In this document: positions 23,661 through 37,100 of the stretch, piece by piece | Layout of the letters: each line of letters starts with the position of its first letter | Position numbering within the stretch: position 1 is the first letter of the stretch | From: Anopheles merus | Taxonomy: Eukaryota; Arthropoda; Insecta; Diptera; Culicidae | Reading direction: 5' to 3' | Length of the DNA stretch: 64,000 nt | NCBI RefSeq assembly: GCF_017562075.2 | Contig: NC_054082.1 | Location: forward strand, 51,640,037-51,704,036 | The notes under the pieces: model-generated | What the model was told of the DNA's origin: nothing | Databases searched by the model: none | The model's input: only the letters and a program-made list of their open reading frames with translations | Position numbers and translations under genes: made by a program

Positions 23661-25679
23661 GTACGTGTTTTCGTGCGTGCGGGCCCCGTGCACCACGCCA
23701 TCGGCAACGAGCTGTGGAACGACAGAAACGCTGTCGCGACGCTTGGTTGAAAATTACTCTTTATCAGTGTGTTTGGTCGGCTGCGGCCGGCAAAGTGGTT
23801 TTAAACATTTGTTGCTTCTTCGTGCTGAAGCGTATTTGTTTGTTAATTGTGAAGGTAAAGAAAAAAAAAAGAAAGGAGTTTGTGGTTGGTTGTGTGAAAT
23901 CGGTTGATAAGCAGTCACCCAGTCAACTTGCACCGATGCATTTCGTGCGTGATCGTTAGAGGTTGTATAGAGTTGAATGAGTTCGCAGCGCCTGTGCAGA
24001 CGTGTGCGTATGGTGACGACGCTCGTTCATTAAAACCAATCAAACTAATCGAAGTTCTGAACGATGCTGATAAGAAATAAATATAATTAATGTTCCGGGC
24101 AGGGGGAAACAGAGGGTAAACAAGCAAAGAAATGGGTGTTTGTGCATGTATGTGTGTGTGTGTGAACAGTGATTTAATTGCATTGTGCAAGGCTTGCGAA
24201 GAAGCAACAGTTCAAAAAACGCATTTCCTTAACGGATGAGGTGACTGGTTGCTATCAGAACCGTGTGGAGGATTTGCTTTTGCAAAAGGGCCGTGCCTTT
24301 AATTAGATTACCTTGCCGGGCCGGAATCGCGTCCTGTTAGATACCTTTTTCTTTCCGGCCAGTGTTGTCGTTGCCCTGAGAACCATTCTTCAAGACGCGA
24401 TCGAATGGCCCGTGGTCACCGTGTAGCGAATGAAAGGAAGTGTAATTAATTTGGGACGGTTGCGCGATGTTGGGCACCGATAGGCAGCGAAGCTCGTGTT
24501 CCTCAGTACCTCATCCCAAGCAGAGTGTAAAAAGCGTTGAAAGAGTGATGTAAAATGGAAAGGCACGGTTTATCAGATCACGGCCGAACAGAAGAAGCGG
24601 CGTAAGAACGCGAGCTTTTCCACCACCGTTCGCTGCATTGCACTCAGTAAGCGCTGAAGATGGAATTAAAGAGCTAACTCGAGTAGTTGGGATGAAGAGG
24701 CTAACTGAGAGTTGCTGTGGTGTGGCTCCTTGTGGGAGCAGCCTGAGCGTGGATCACTTCGCACGCATCTTCACCAGCCTGAACAACCCTTTTACTCGCA
24801 TCGAAAGCAACCGCAATTCGTTCTACGCTATCTTCGCCATCTTTGAATCCATCAACCCGTCTTTGCGTGCGTACGAGAGCAGAAGATGCTCCTCAGACCG
24901 GACGCTGTGTGCTTAAGATCGCGAGCTTCCAAACAGCGTGAGACTGCGCTTTAGTTCTAATGCTCCCGGTACGGTTGTGTTCGTGATGGTGGTGTATGTG
25001 TGCTCGTCGAGCGGTGAAGTTGTGTGTGTGTAAAAAGGGAATGGTGGTTGATTAATTGATCGCTGGCAACGATCGGTTACGATACCGCTCGGAGAACATT
25101 TAGCCTCCCGGTGTACTTGTGCAGATAAGGTGGTTTGGGAAGCGCCTTGTTTCAGTTTTATTGAAACCGAACACCCTTGCCCTATTTGTGATAGTGAGAA
25201 ATGGGCTACGGGATGGATGGAGGTCTACAAATTGAATCATTAAAAACGGCTCCGTATTAACGGATAGAGTGAACGAACAACACAAACACGCACACAATCC
25301 TATCACACCGGAAGAGATTAATACTGAAACTGATTCTTTTCCAATCGTTGGATGGCTTCTCTCGCCATAGGACAAAGAAGAGCGTCTGGTACAGAGCTGA
25401 TAATGCTAAATAGTTTGCGGCCCATGAGCTTCGATCGGGTTGAGCTCGGGTTTTGTTGTGTGGTGGTGCGTAGGGAGTTGTTTTGTTTCATGTTTTTTAA
25501 TGTATTCATTTCCACCCTGTAGCGAGGTGTATGCGAATAAAAAAAAGTGTTCAATCGTGTTTTTTGTGTGTTCCTGCTGTTTGTTTGTAAGTGTGTACCG
25601 GAAGTAGTGCCCGTGTTGAAAGGAATGTGGAATATAAAAAGTAGCAAATAATTATTCAATGTTCATCCTCGGCGAATGT
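23661..25679. other. Intron or leader region without a supported gene
   Basis: The first 300 bases remain GC-rich, and a second donor-like GAAG|GTAAAG occurs at 23854/23855, so a longer first exon is possible. A GT-rich microsatellite lies near 24150-24163. No other coding sequence is supported. Confidence 0.4.
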
Positions 25680-26024
25680 GATTTTTTAGTGGCGAGGATC
25701 GCCCGAGAATGATAATTTCGACCAGAGTAGGTGTTTCGTGTAGTAAGCACGTGTATTGTATTGAGCTGTAATAAGAGCAGTGTAACAACCAATACAGTGT
25801 CCATGTGAGTGTGTGCCGTATGCTTGTATGCTGTGCAATACTTTACGCATTAGATCAAGAAAAAAAAAGAAAGTTCATAGCTTTGTTCTACAACGGCAGC
25901 GTGAATGAATTTTACGTATGGTGAAACGAATCACGCTCCTCGATTGCTGCGTTAGTGAAGAGAGGGATCAACTGAAAGCAACAACAAAAACTAACGCTCA
26001 CATGTCTGTACCAATGTGACAACA
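25680..26024 (+). promoter_or_regulatory. Probable 5' leader of the exon starting at 26025
   Basis: This is leader-like sequence directly before a well-placed start codon. It is A-rich and GTG-rich and mostly closed in all frames. It contains a five-codon upstream frame (26002-26019, ATG TCT GTA CCA ATG TGA) that stops six bases before the main ATG. An acceptor-like TTTTTTAG near 25690 suggests the leader may be spliced from an upstream untranslated exon. Confidence 0.45.
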
Positions 26025-26235
26025 ATGCCCATAAATATGACAACAGCAACCGGCCCACCGGATGGCGCTAACGGCAATACGACGGCGCTCCCGGATGGTG
26101 ACGCGGGCGACGAGATGACGGGTGTGCGGAAGTCCCTTACCGCGGCTGGTTCCGCCGGATATGCTGGTTCATCGGCCAGCCCGAACGCCATCCGAAGTGG
26201 ACGTCCCGGCAGTGGCCTCAGTCTCAGTGTATTAG
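26025..26235 (+). CDS. Alternative first coding exon, Gly/Ala/Ser-rich
   Basis: The frame encodes 70 codons plus one base. The start at ATG 26025 is preceded by ACAACA, an excellent insect start context; another in-frame ATG follows at 26037. The upstream GTG at 26016 is not a likely start. The peptide is rich in Gly, Ala, Ser, Thr and Asp, with GC-rich third positions, and looks disordered (for example SLTAAGSAGYAGSS in the middle). It ends at donor TTAG|GTAATA in phase 1, like the exon ending at 11570. It can therefore join in frame to the acceptor at 61569 and supply a second N-terminus. No domain, signal peptide or membrane segment is visible. An in-frame stop follows about 33 codons after the donor, consistent with intron read-through. 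The gene is not identified. Confidence 0.7.
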
Positions 26236-29200
26236 GTAATATTGCACGCAGTTTTTTCGGGCGGCTTGGGACTCGCAGTGTAGATCCGGTTTTGTTTTTG
26301 GGTGGTGTTGTAATACATGGTGTAACATTTACATAATTACGTTCTTATTGAACCTTGTTTGGCGGTACACGAAACGTCAGACAGATGTTATTAATGATCG
26401 TTATCATAGGCAGGCTCGTTTTCACTGGCCAATGAACTTGCGGCCGCTTGGATGGATTGATATACCTACTTTACATGTCCTTCTATTGATAGATGATAGT
26501 TTTGCTACCAAACTAATGCTAATGAGACACTGAACTGTTGTTTTGAAAACCTGTACAGAATATCATCGAGTCGGCTTGCTTTTGTGGCAGCAAATTGAAA
26601 TTGAATGGTTCGAGTTGATTACATCCATTTTGGCGAATGATACACTCATAACTTACAAATTGCTATAAATAACGTAACTATGTAATTGGGTAAAACTTTC
26701 CACGCAAAAAAGGAAGGCATAAATGTCTTGCCAATATTTGGGAAAGTTTGCCCGTGCGCTATCGCGATTTGATTTGAAGGAAAAGTATAATTTTGATTGC
26801 AAATTTGGGTTTCCCTGCCCTTGCCCGTAAGCAACTGTTAAATGATGGTAATTTTGCACGAAGATTATTCTTTTCCGTCCTTTCCATTTTTGGGAGAAGG
26901 TTTTTTACATTCTTCGCTTGCTCGCTGCACTATCTACGGTTTGATATTATTTTGGAAAGCGAAACCCAAACATTTATATGTATCCGTCAATTTCTGACCA
27001 CTCTGGAAACGGAGCCAAACGATACAACCACTCCCAACCAAACCGATTGAAAATTACGAGAACCGAGAAACCGCACAAGAAATGATTGAACTAACATCAT
27101 TAAGTAGGATCCAATCGTATTTCGTTATTCTGTCTCTGCAAATATTGTGTCTTTCACAATTCATGTCGTCTCGGCAGGTTGAAAAGTTAAATATTTTGAA
27201 GAATTGTTTGCATTTTTTCTGACATATTTTTGTTTTTGCACCACCAATAAGTGTACGCCTGTGGTAAAAGTAAGTGAAAATGAGTACACATTATACGGTA
27301 CGGCAGTAAAACGTTCTACAATTTAAATTTCGTACAGGTGCATCATATGCAACACAATTCACTTGCGATTACCATCACAAAATGGGCATCACTTCCGGTG
27401 GTTATGATGTACGGTTGGTTTTCGTTTGTCTTTTTTCATCCGAAAGATCATCAGAAAAAACCAAACATCCATTCGTTCTCCTTTTTGGATAAAGAAAGTT
27501 AAGCGGAGGGATGAAAAAACAAGTCAAATCGACGCAAAAATGGTTGGGAGCACATATACACTACATAAGCCCTTCGAATTGCTGTACACGATGAGACCAA
27601 CTCCATTAAGTAGCCTTACTCTCGTGGAACATGCAGAAAAAAACCGGTTAGCTTGCAACCTGCAACATCCAGCAGAAGTGTGAAAAATGGCTAATTTTTA
27701 ATGCTGCTCTACGCTACGGACGTACGAACGGGTAGTGTAACACAGGTCTGGATAGCAGTTCCTACAACTTCGAATTGGTGGTCATTCGGTTGTAGTGCTA
27801 TAGATTTAAATTAGTCATCCGGCGCTGGCAATAATGATGGAGATGTTGTGCTGTAGTGCTTGGCTTTTGTCGCATTTGGTACTGGGTTTTTGGCAGAAAG
27901 TAAAACTCGCTTGGATGCTCCGAGGACAAAACGTTCGAAACCAGTTGGGCCAAATGGCCCCATAAAGTGAACCGTAGTTTAATGAGTCATTAGGTTCGGT
28001 TTATTGTCGACGTCCAGTTTTGCAGAAATATTACTTTTATAATCATAATGTTTAACGTTATACATCTGCAACATTAGGATGGACAAAAAAACAATGGAAT
28101 AATGAATAAAATATTATCATTCATTAAATGGTAATTCTCTCTAACGATTTCAAACGATTTTATTTTGTGTAGCGAACTTTCGCCACAGCCGGTTAACATC
28201 TGTGACAGATTTCCCGGCCTCTATCGTAAGGTCAACGAACATCGCTTCTATGTTCGGCTTCTTCAATGCCATCACTTGTCATCTGCAAAGGTGTTAAAAC
28301 GTGATAGACAACTGTATCATTCATAGTATGCTCGAACTGCTCATGCTAGCAGTCCTGCACCAGTCAGTCGCGGGGAGAAAGGTTCTTTGCCCACTCCAGC
28401 GGATGAAACCGTACATGTTCGTCTGATCCCGGGCGACCCTTCTATCCGTTGACTGGGTGGTTTTTGTTTGCAAAACATTTACAAACCGAATGGTCGGTAA
28501 ATATTGACTGTGGCTGCTTCTGCGCGTCTCAGACTCAGTCCACGGGATGTATCGATCAGGGGCAGTAAAAGTATCCGCAGGTATGGTGCGAGGTGCAACC
28601 AGACGGTGAACTATTTCAAAGCCAGAGTGGACTGTAGAAGTTTTTGCGCGCATTTTGGGATCGTACGCATTCTCGCTGCTGTTCACATGTGGCTTGAGAA
28701 AGCGTTTGTGTTGGGTCAACAGTGGCGGGTACTCTGTGAACGCAAGTTGTCTTCCGTTCGTCTGGACTGTTTCGATGGTGTCTGGGGTTTTGTTTAGTCT
28801 TTCATCAATCATCGGATGCCATGCTCGGCGGACTTAGGCCCCGGTGGTTTGGGTTTTTAAACCAAGCTGGATTTGTTATGGCTTTTTTTATTCCTCTTCG
28901 TTGTTACACCGTGGATTTCCTAGTTTTGGTTTATTTTTTCTCTCTTTACGATTTAGGTAGCGGTGGATTTTAAATTTTTCCTTCGTACAATTTTCCAACG
29001 CATTCGTCTTCCGAGTGTGGCAGAAGATTGTAATTAACCCTTTACGCATGTCAAATTCCGTTACCGAGACTCTGGAGTGTCCGAGCATGACACTGATGGT
29101 ATAAAGATTTTTTCCCTCTCAACACTACCGCTGCCATCAGCTTTAGTGCTTCATGACAGGGCTCGATCATCATCGTTGTTGGTGAACTTTCTTTGGGGAA

Positions 29201-32200
29201 TGTAGGTTCCGCTGTGAGTAATTCTCTTCATTACAAGTCCGAAATCCGTCCGAAAGTGAGGAACTGGCACACTGGTACCGGGAACCAATCCCTTTCCGAA
29301 AAATTCCATCCACAGTTATCACTGTGCCCGGTAGAAATTGGTGGACTGTCGCTGGAAACTGACAATGAAAGTAATGGTTAAGGGAAAACGGTACGGGTGT
29401 CGGTTTATGTCGGATGTAACGTCTTAAATCCGATTTTCTGTGGACAGCTGGCGGACCGCGGCTAGGCTCAAACACGTTTCGATATGCACGGTGAAGGCTT
29501 TTGAATGGTTGTGAGACGAATCGGTAGCAAGCTGGCTCTTTGGTGGCTCAAAAAACAATATTAAAAAGATGGAGAGATTTGTGGCCTTAATCTTGTGTTT
29601 AGTGTAATGGATTTTCCGGTGGAAATGAATATTTAATACGATCAAATGTTTGTTACATTCGGGCATTAACTCTCATAACGAACGATGGTCGATAGTTGCG
29701 TGCTTGGGAGGAAAGTAATAAAATATAGTTTAATGTTACCTTGAATTGTTTCACACACCGTTTGGAGGTTGTTTTTAACTCAATTTGTTTGAGTAAATGG
29801 TGCATATAAAAAAGCATCGAAATGTCTAGCTGACTCGTGTGTGTACCAGTTTCCCGCAAATATTTTTTCATTGGAATGATCTACAATTTCTGTGTTTCCG
29901 TTCGGGGTCGTGGGCATAACAGCGTTACTAATAAACCATTTCCTTGGGGTGAAATAGTTTATTTTGATAAACCGTTTGCAATACACAACAGGCATCATGG
30001 TACGGAAGTGTACGATCGTTATGGTTAGTTAGGTGTGTCAGATGTGTATGGGGTATGATATAAGTTCACCAGAACCAATGTTCCTGGAACGAAATAATGT
30101 TGAACCTTTTTCGAAATCCACACCTACAACATCAAATGGGTTAAACAGCAAGTACCTTCATTCGGTTGCCCCTTGGCTACTAGTGCTATTCATTATTCAA
30201 ATCGCTTCCTAATGAGTAATCCGATCTGGATCCCCGTGAACATGTCCAATTACTGGCCCTGGCCCATTCGCCTGCGAGACTCCGGAATGGCTTTACCTTT
30301 CGGTGAAAAACGGTATGGCGCCAGCTTTTCCCTCTCTGGTACCCGCCCATAACCAAGAATGCGTTCGGAACAAGTAAAAGTTGAAAACGAACAGAGCCCA
30401 TGGTTGCGTGTAGTGCGAGACTGGTCGTGTGTCGAGTAAAATGGATTTCGAATGCGTGATCAGATCGAAATAAATGTATAAAAGCGAAGTCGATCTGTCA
30501 CAAATCAAGACGCCACAAGGGGCATATAAGATTTATCAATCCCATCTCGAGTACCCGTACAGTTGTGTTAGGTTCGTCACTTAACGTCCCTTGCGAGTCT
30601 TTCGTTCAACGTGCGCAAGAGTAGTAATTTGATCCAGTATTATTAGTGGCTTGTTATTGTTTGTCCTCTTTCATTTCGACTAGTGGATAGTCATCTTCTT
30701 GCTACCCTCTTTATTATACGATCGCAAAAAGGCAGTTGCACTGCTACCCGTTTGGAGGGGTTTTGTTTCAAGCTGCTTGCCGGACGTAGAACGTTTCATA
30801 AACGCTCCAAGGGTAGACGATATTTCGGCGCATGGTTGGTTGTATGCTTTCGTTTTGGATTGTAAACAGACTATGGTACGCCCATTTGGGGAACGAGAGT
30901 GAGAGGGACAGGAATTATGCAAATGAAGACATTGTAGTGCGATGTTCCAGGAATTGGTTTAAATAAAGCGAAGGTTTACAAATATTTTCCCTCACGAAAT
31001 GCAGGCATCGCAGCGCGTTCAGCATACCGTAATAAGTCACCGAAGGTTTTCGGTCCGCCCTATCCCAAGCCCTTGAAATGGGCTCGTCTCGGGATCGGGT
31101 GGGGATGTTTTGGGCGATTTCTCTCGTCTGCTGGTCGAGGGCAGGAAGGATGGAATGTTTAATATATGTAAAAATGTTCCGCTGATAGCTGTGCGGCAGG
31201 TTCGTCTGCATGGCCGTGTTGTCTGACCGCTTGACCGGTGGTAATATGACCAGTACACTAGCCGTCCAAGTACGCATGCGTACGGCTCTCGCTGTTGCGG
31301 TTGCTTAACCTTGGCTTTATGATTAGTGTGATCGTTGACGGTGGGAATATGTTGATGCGTGCTGGTCCCAGTCGGCAAAGGTGAAAAGAACGAACACAGA
31401 AAGAAACAACAAGAAAATAGCTCTAATTTTCATAACTTTGCTGTGGTGAGCGGCTAATAACGCTTTGAATGTTGAATGGTTGAAAATAGGATGCCTTAGA
31501 CCCACACCAGTACATAATGTTTTATTAGCCAGTCAATTTGCCGCATCTACCGTTCGGCGTTATTTTATTGGTTGGACCTGCTGTTTTTATTAGTTTGATA
31601 ATTGAATAGACACCCTTCGAGTTGAGTTGTTTCTTCTCCCGTCACTAATGCAGTAATAATTTATGCTAATGATTGCGCAAATGTTCTCTACTCAATGGAA
31701 AAGTGTGGTTTCAGCTTACGGAACGATTCCGACAATTCTAGATAGCTGCTAAAATATTCCATACTGATCCGAGCTTTGGTGCGCAGAATTTTCAGCATCA
31801 GTTTTTTATTTTACCGCCCCGATGCCGATGCGAAGCAGGGGCAGCAAAGTATCGAATACTGCCCTTTGCTTTGCCCTGTCAGTTGTATAATAAACGATAA
31901 CGGGTCTCGCGAGATAACAAAACCCCAGTGCTCTGTTTGACGAGTCTATTCACCGGGGCATTGATCGCTGTTGAAGCAGTGCTGTAGTGGTCCACCTAGG
32001 GGTCTCGAATTTGCATCTGAAATCATGATAAATCTCGAACCCAACGAGAGTCTGGTTGTGCTATTCTAGGGAATTATTTTCGTGCGAGCTAAAGAAGAAA
32101 TCGCAAAGAAAAAACAGACAGATGAGCATGCCGATCCTGTACTCCGCCTAGCTAAACGTGCGCATGTGTGTATGTTTCTTTTTCTATTAAATTTGTTTTT

Positions 32201-33992
32201 ATCCCAAAGCGTTGAGTGGGTCTTACCGTATTCTTCTTCGAAAAGCACATTTCTTCTCTGTATTGCCAACGTTGGACGTCGAAGCAAACTTTATCTCTCT
32301 TTATATACTCTCTGACGTCTGGTTGGATCGCGTTGAATTCATCTAAATTTATTAAAATATCATTAGCCCATTCATCGACGAAAGATTGGCGCTAGACAGA
32401 AGAGCAGCAAAAGGCGGTTCAGTTCGAGAGAGCATGATGGGATACATGGTGTGCTGTGTTTATGGCAGAAGGAAAAGAAGTTCAAGACTTTTTGTTCAAG
32501 CTGTGTTAGACATCTTCCTAGCACCGCTGAACACACGCCCAGGACCCAGGGTCAGCACTCATTGTGGACGGGTTGCTGCTCTGTGTCGGTGTACCAGTTG
32601 CTGAGTCAACGTGTAGCCCGACGCCTCATATTCACTTTGTCGGGTTTAGTGTTTCGGTATTGTAGAGGCTATAAACAGCCCACACATTACCATCGACCAG
32701 GCGGTAAGTTCGCTCAACGGTTGAATGATTTGGAAGTTTAAAAACGAAGCAAGACCGCAGATGAGCCCCGACCTGAAACCTCTCACTGCCGATAATCAAC
32801 TTTCGAACTTTAGTGACTTCGGATGCCAACGCCTCACTGAACCTCAATGTTTGTCTTGTTTTGTTTGTTCGTTGTTTTTATGCCCCTTGACTCGTACGTT
32901 CGTCGTCGTTTCGCAGTAAGCTTCCGAAATATTCAATCAATGTCTAATCGGTTACTGTAGGGATGAGTACCGCTAGCATAGGGTAGCTACGGCATGACCG
33001 AATACTAAAGAAACCTTGAAAATGCATTCGATTTGTTGGACAAGCCCTACACATCCATCAATCGACGCGAGGGAGTTTACTGACCGTCAGTTGTATTCGA
33101 AAGTTCAAAGGCAGGGAACGATGGGTTGTCTTCCGCAACATCGAACCGGAACGAACGGAGTTGATTGCCAACAGTCTGGAGGGACTGCGCTGATGTGACC
33201 AGATGCGTTCGCTGGGATGGAATACACAGAAGGTGTGTCTAGTATATATTTGAAATATTTTTTCCCAACACTTTTACCACAACGCTGCAGGTTGGTAAGA
33301 ATACGAAGAGATACAAGAGTCAGGTGTCGATGGGAGCAAGAGTTTGAGAGTTTAGAAAGTGTAGTTCACCTTGCGAAGTGGGAAAACTAATGACCAAAAT
33401 TTGATAATCGTCTTCACTGTACTTAGCGCCCATGAAAACTGGCTAAAGATGTAATACAAGAAGGCAAAAGTAAAAAACTCAGCAATTCATTACGGTAAAA
33501 GTTCACTAGATTACTCTTCCACTCTGTCATCGCAGCTGGATATGCAATCGGGAAAACGTGATTCATTGCATTCAATATGGCAGCCAACGAGCTGCGATTG
33601 CAATTGCGGGCTCTGAGTGTCGTCGAGTTGTGGTTATCAAAATTTCATCTGGCAAACGGCAGTTTTGCTACAAACGGGGCGCTAAACTTTCTCCACAATC
33701 GCTTGTGATGCATTCGCTCTATCCCGTTTGCGCAGGGCCGCTGTCTTGTGTTGCGAGATGAGCCTTTGAGCGGTTTTTGCTGGTGCATCCAGCGGGCGTG
33801 GAGTTCCATCGCCGGAGCCTCTAAAAGCCCCGGTTGAGCGAACCGGTTGTTGCTTTAGTTTGCCATTTTTAGACAGAACAACAGCTACACGGCCTGGGGC
33901 AGGGTGTGTGGTAGCAGTACCAGCAGCGCCAGACAGCAGAAGGACCTGCCAGGGTGAACGGGCGAACATGCAGTAATAACAGCAGCCAGTTC
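26236..33992. other. Intron; no supported exon
   Basis: This intron is about 7.8 kb up to the next candidate. A strong donor-like GGCG|GTAAGT at 32703/32704 ends a 112-codon frame that is open from 32367 in phase 1 but contains no ATG. It might belong to an untranslated or internal exon. A 163-codon minus-strand frame at 28321-28812 lacks supporting features. Confidence 0.4.
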
Positions 33993-34107
33993 ATGTCCAT
34001 TCGCGGACTTGTCTCGGCGACTGACTCAGAGTGCAACGCCAACTGGCTCTCGTGTAGCTGTCGTCTTTCCCGAGCCGTCCGCTCGGTTGGAAACTTTAAC
34101 GGAAGAG
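33993..34107 (+). CDS. Candidate alternative first coding exon
   Basis: ATG 33993 opens 38 codons plus one base (MSIRGLVSATDSE...) and reaches donor AGAG|GTAACA in phase 1, so it could join the acceptor at 61569. The sequence before it is leader-like, rich in CAG and CAGCAG. It includes an upstream ATG-CAG-TAA at 33968-33976. The peptide is Ser/Cys/Arg-rich without a known motif. The donor is only moderate. Two minus-strand frames overlap the area (33682-33969 and 33869-34114) with equally plausible composition, so the strand is not certain from sequence alone. Confidence 0.33.
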
Positions 34108-37100
34108 GTAACACCAGCAGAGATGAGAACAGTACACTTAAGAACGTGCATCGCAGTTGTTTGGGTGGTAGAGTCGTAGCGGAGGCGCATGCAACAAACG
34201 CACGGACAGTGCAGATGAGGTCAGCTAAGTGTGTGCAGATCTGTGTGGGGAACGATTCCGGGTAGAAAAGAAGCGAAAGCGAGGTCTAAAAGTCAAAGAA
34301 TAAGAGACAAGCATGATTCTGGGCAGATTATCGACTCGTTGGCCGAACGGAGACTAGGCGTAAAATTGCTATGAAATTAAAACCTAAATCACAGCGCTAT
34401 CATCACCGTTTCGTCTCCATCCGTTTGAATGCGGTTGCAGGTCGTAGGCAGAAAAGAGAAGGTCTTTATGTCTGGTGCGAATCCAGGATAGCAGTACGGC
34501 ACTCGAAGCCTTGTGCAAAGCCCCTGGTTTGGCCCAACGTTGGCGGAGGCATAAAAATGAAATCGTGAAGTAAATTAAAGTTGCATGTGCACATAGGAAG
34601 ATAATGATCCTATTTCCTCTGGTACTGGATTTTGAAGTTCGTTGGGTTAAGTCCGCGTCGTTTGCCTCTGCACTTGGGCACTGTTCCCAGAACAAAGAAA
34701 CATACGTCGGGGCTTCTTCGTGGGCTCCTTTTTGCCATGGACCGTGTGGTTCAAATTACTGCCGAGAGTAGCGCCAATACCCTTAGACTTTGGCTGTTTT
34801 GCATGTTTTCGGTGGAGTCAAGAATAGAAAGGCTTCTCGCTTTAGAATGAATAGTTTTGCACTTTGGCATGGTTACATTTTTGGGTAGTACACGCGTAAG
34901 AAAAGAAGACATTTGCGTCTGGCAAAGTTTGCGCGCAGAAGTGGGAAACACCGTTTTATGCGAGAGGCCAACATTGTCTGGTTGATGGGAAATGATTTAT
35001 TTACCGACCGGACGAATGATTGACGCGGGTGATAGTTAAGGAGATGCTGATAATATGTCCGTGCCCGCCTTTGCTTTGTACAACTTATCACGATGCGCAG
35101 AGCAAACTGTTGTCGGAACGAAGGAAACAAGTTCTAAGATTGCTGGAATCAAAGCTGTTGGTATTACCGGCTGGTGATGTATCGCTTACATGGCTTGTCT
35201 GTTGTTGATGAACCGGTATGGCTCTAAGTGAGACGTCATTTTAGCGCTTAGAACGATGTTCGTCCGGTGGGGTTTGGCCAAATTCCGCACATGATCTTCG
35301 TCAGTGTTATTCATCAAGTCGGTGTTGGCTGACGGGTTTTGGTCAGGGGAATAATTCAATAGACGCTCTGAAGATATATCCTATTGTGAACACCATGACG
35401 TGAAAGATGTGCCAAACTAAACCGGGACTCCGTGCTCAAATGATCTTCAACCGAATGCTGATGGTGAGCATCGAAATGAATTACGCTAAATTATTCTTGA
35501 GCAATGAGCATCAAGAAAGTGGGGGTTTGGCGTGGCGTGACAATTCAATACGTTACAAACTCGTGCTTGTGGAAAGGCTTTTCTACTGTCGCTCGTAAGA
35601 CGCTTCAGAAGGAGGCAAAGTCTATGAATGCCCTCCCGGAAGAGTTTAAGTTGACTTGATTTATGACACACTCAATAATACGCCATGGCGCCCAAGATGG
35701 TAGAAGTAGCTGAACTGATGGAAAGTGAGCACAGCGGGTGTGGAAGAATACAGCTTCCTTGGACAGTTGCGGCGTGGTGGACGCCTAGCCAATTTGCGAC
35801 TTACCCCGGACCGCAATGAGCACAAAGTCCCACGCAGAGAAGATTATTGCCTGTCGAGCGTACCATCGACACTGAAGCTGATTCGCATAAAAGCGGTGAA
35901 GTAGAGTTGTAGCATTTGAATAATTCGAACTTGCAGACTAATGACCTTTCTAGGTAAAGGAGTCGTTTGGAGGATTTGAAGTTTACAGCGTTATTAACAG
36001 CATAATACAGCTGCACGTTCAGTTAAAACCGGCCTATTTTCTAATACTTTGCTTCCTGATTTGCAAAAAAGCTTAAGGAAAAACACAAGTGAACAACATT
36101 TAAGCTCGATTAACAGCTCGTTTACCTTTGCGCCTTTTTATACTAACATCTTCTCGCGTTCAATTTGCTCATCCCACCCTTGCGTTGAGGAAACCGTTTT
36201 GGGATGCTGGTTGTGTATGGTGGAGCGGTGAAAAGATGGTGATTTATGACTGAAATCGAACGTGCATGTATGAAGCCGTGTGCCGTGCTTGTGTGATTTC
36301 CGTACGTCCGGACCAAATCCCGATCTCGGTGGTAATCTGAAACCCAACGACACTCATTAATCTTGGTCCATGTTTGGCGCGACCGGCTGCAGACCGTTCC
36401 GAGTAGCAGCGCGATCGGGATTGTTCGACATGTCAGGTGCTGCCGGATCGATCGAGGCCATTCTTCTGCGTTCGGCCATACGTGTGGTACAGGTTAATTT
36501 CTCGCTATCTGGAAATGGATTGGAAGTGTCATCGATTTAATTGGCTTTCAAGAGGGGTCTCTCGATAGGAGCGCTTCGAGCTCGTTTTAGTGTGGAGCTC
36601 GTCGTTGACACCTACTTCGGAGCGATCTAGCGCATGATTTAGTGGTTGTTGCTTTCCATTCGGCTGTGGGCAGGTCCGGTGTATGTGTGGTTGAAGTGCT
36701 AGCTTAATGTCCAAACAGAAGAGGCAAGAATGGATTTCTAGCTGGTAGCCAGCGAAGGCGTTCGCGATGGAAATTGGATTGGCAAATATTTAGCCAAATG
36801 CCAAACAGACGCTACTGGCCACCATTAACAACCTGCTGCTGCTACGCGTATGTTGTTCGACGTTGGCTGTGGAGCTACATCAGGTACGCTGACCTACCCA
36901 TGGGCAGAAAAATCTGGGTGTCTTCTGGTGTTTCGTCTAGTGTGTCTGGTAGGTAGGTTGTGCCCTCTCTACAGCCAGCGGGGTAACTGTGCCCCAGCAA
37001 TCGCCCACAAATTTCCGTTTTAATTGGCCCCAAAAAACAAACATAACCAACCAACGTGGATGTGGTGGCCACACATTTGTTTGTCCGTGCATCTCAACCC

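Noticed and set aside
26016..26024. Start of the 26 kb exon at 26016
   Set aside because: The codon there is GTG. The first ATG in the frame is at 26025, with an excellent start context.
28321..28812. 163-codon minus-strand frame
   Set aside because: No domain, no consistent codon bias, and overlapped by a 97-codon plus-strand frame.
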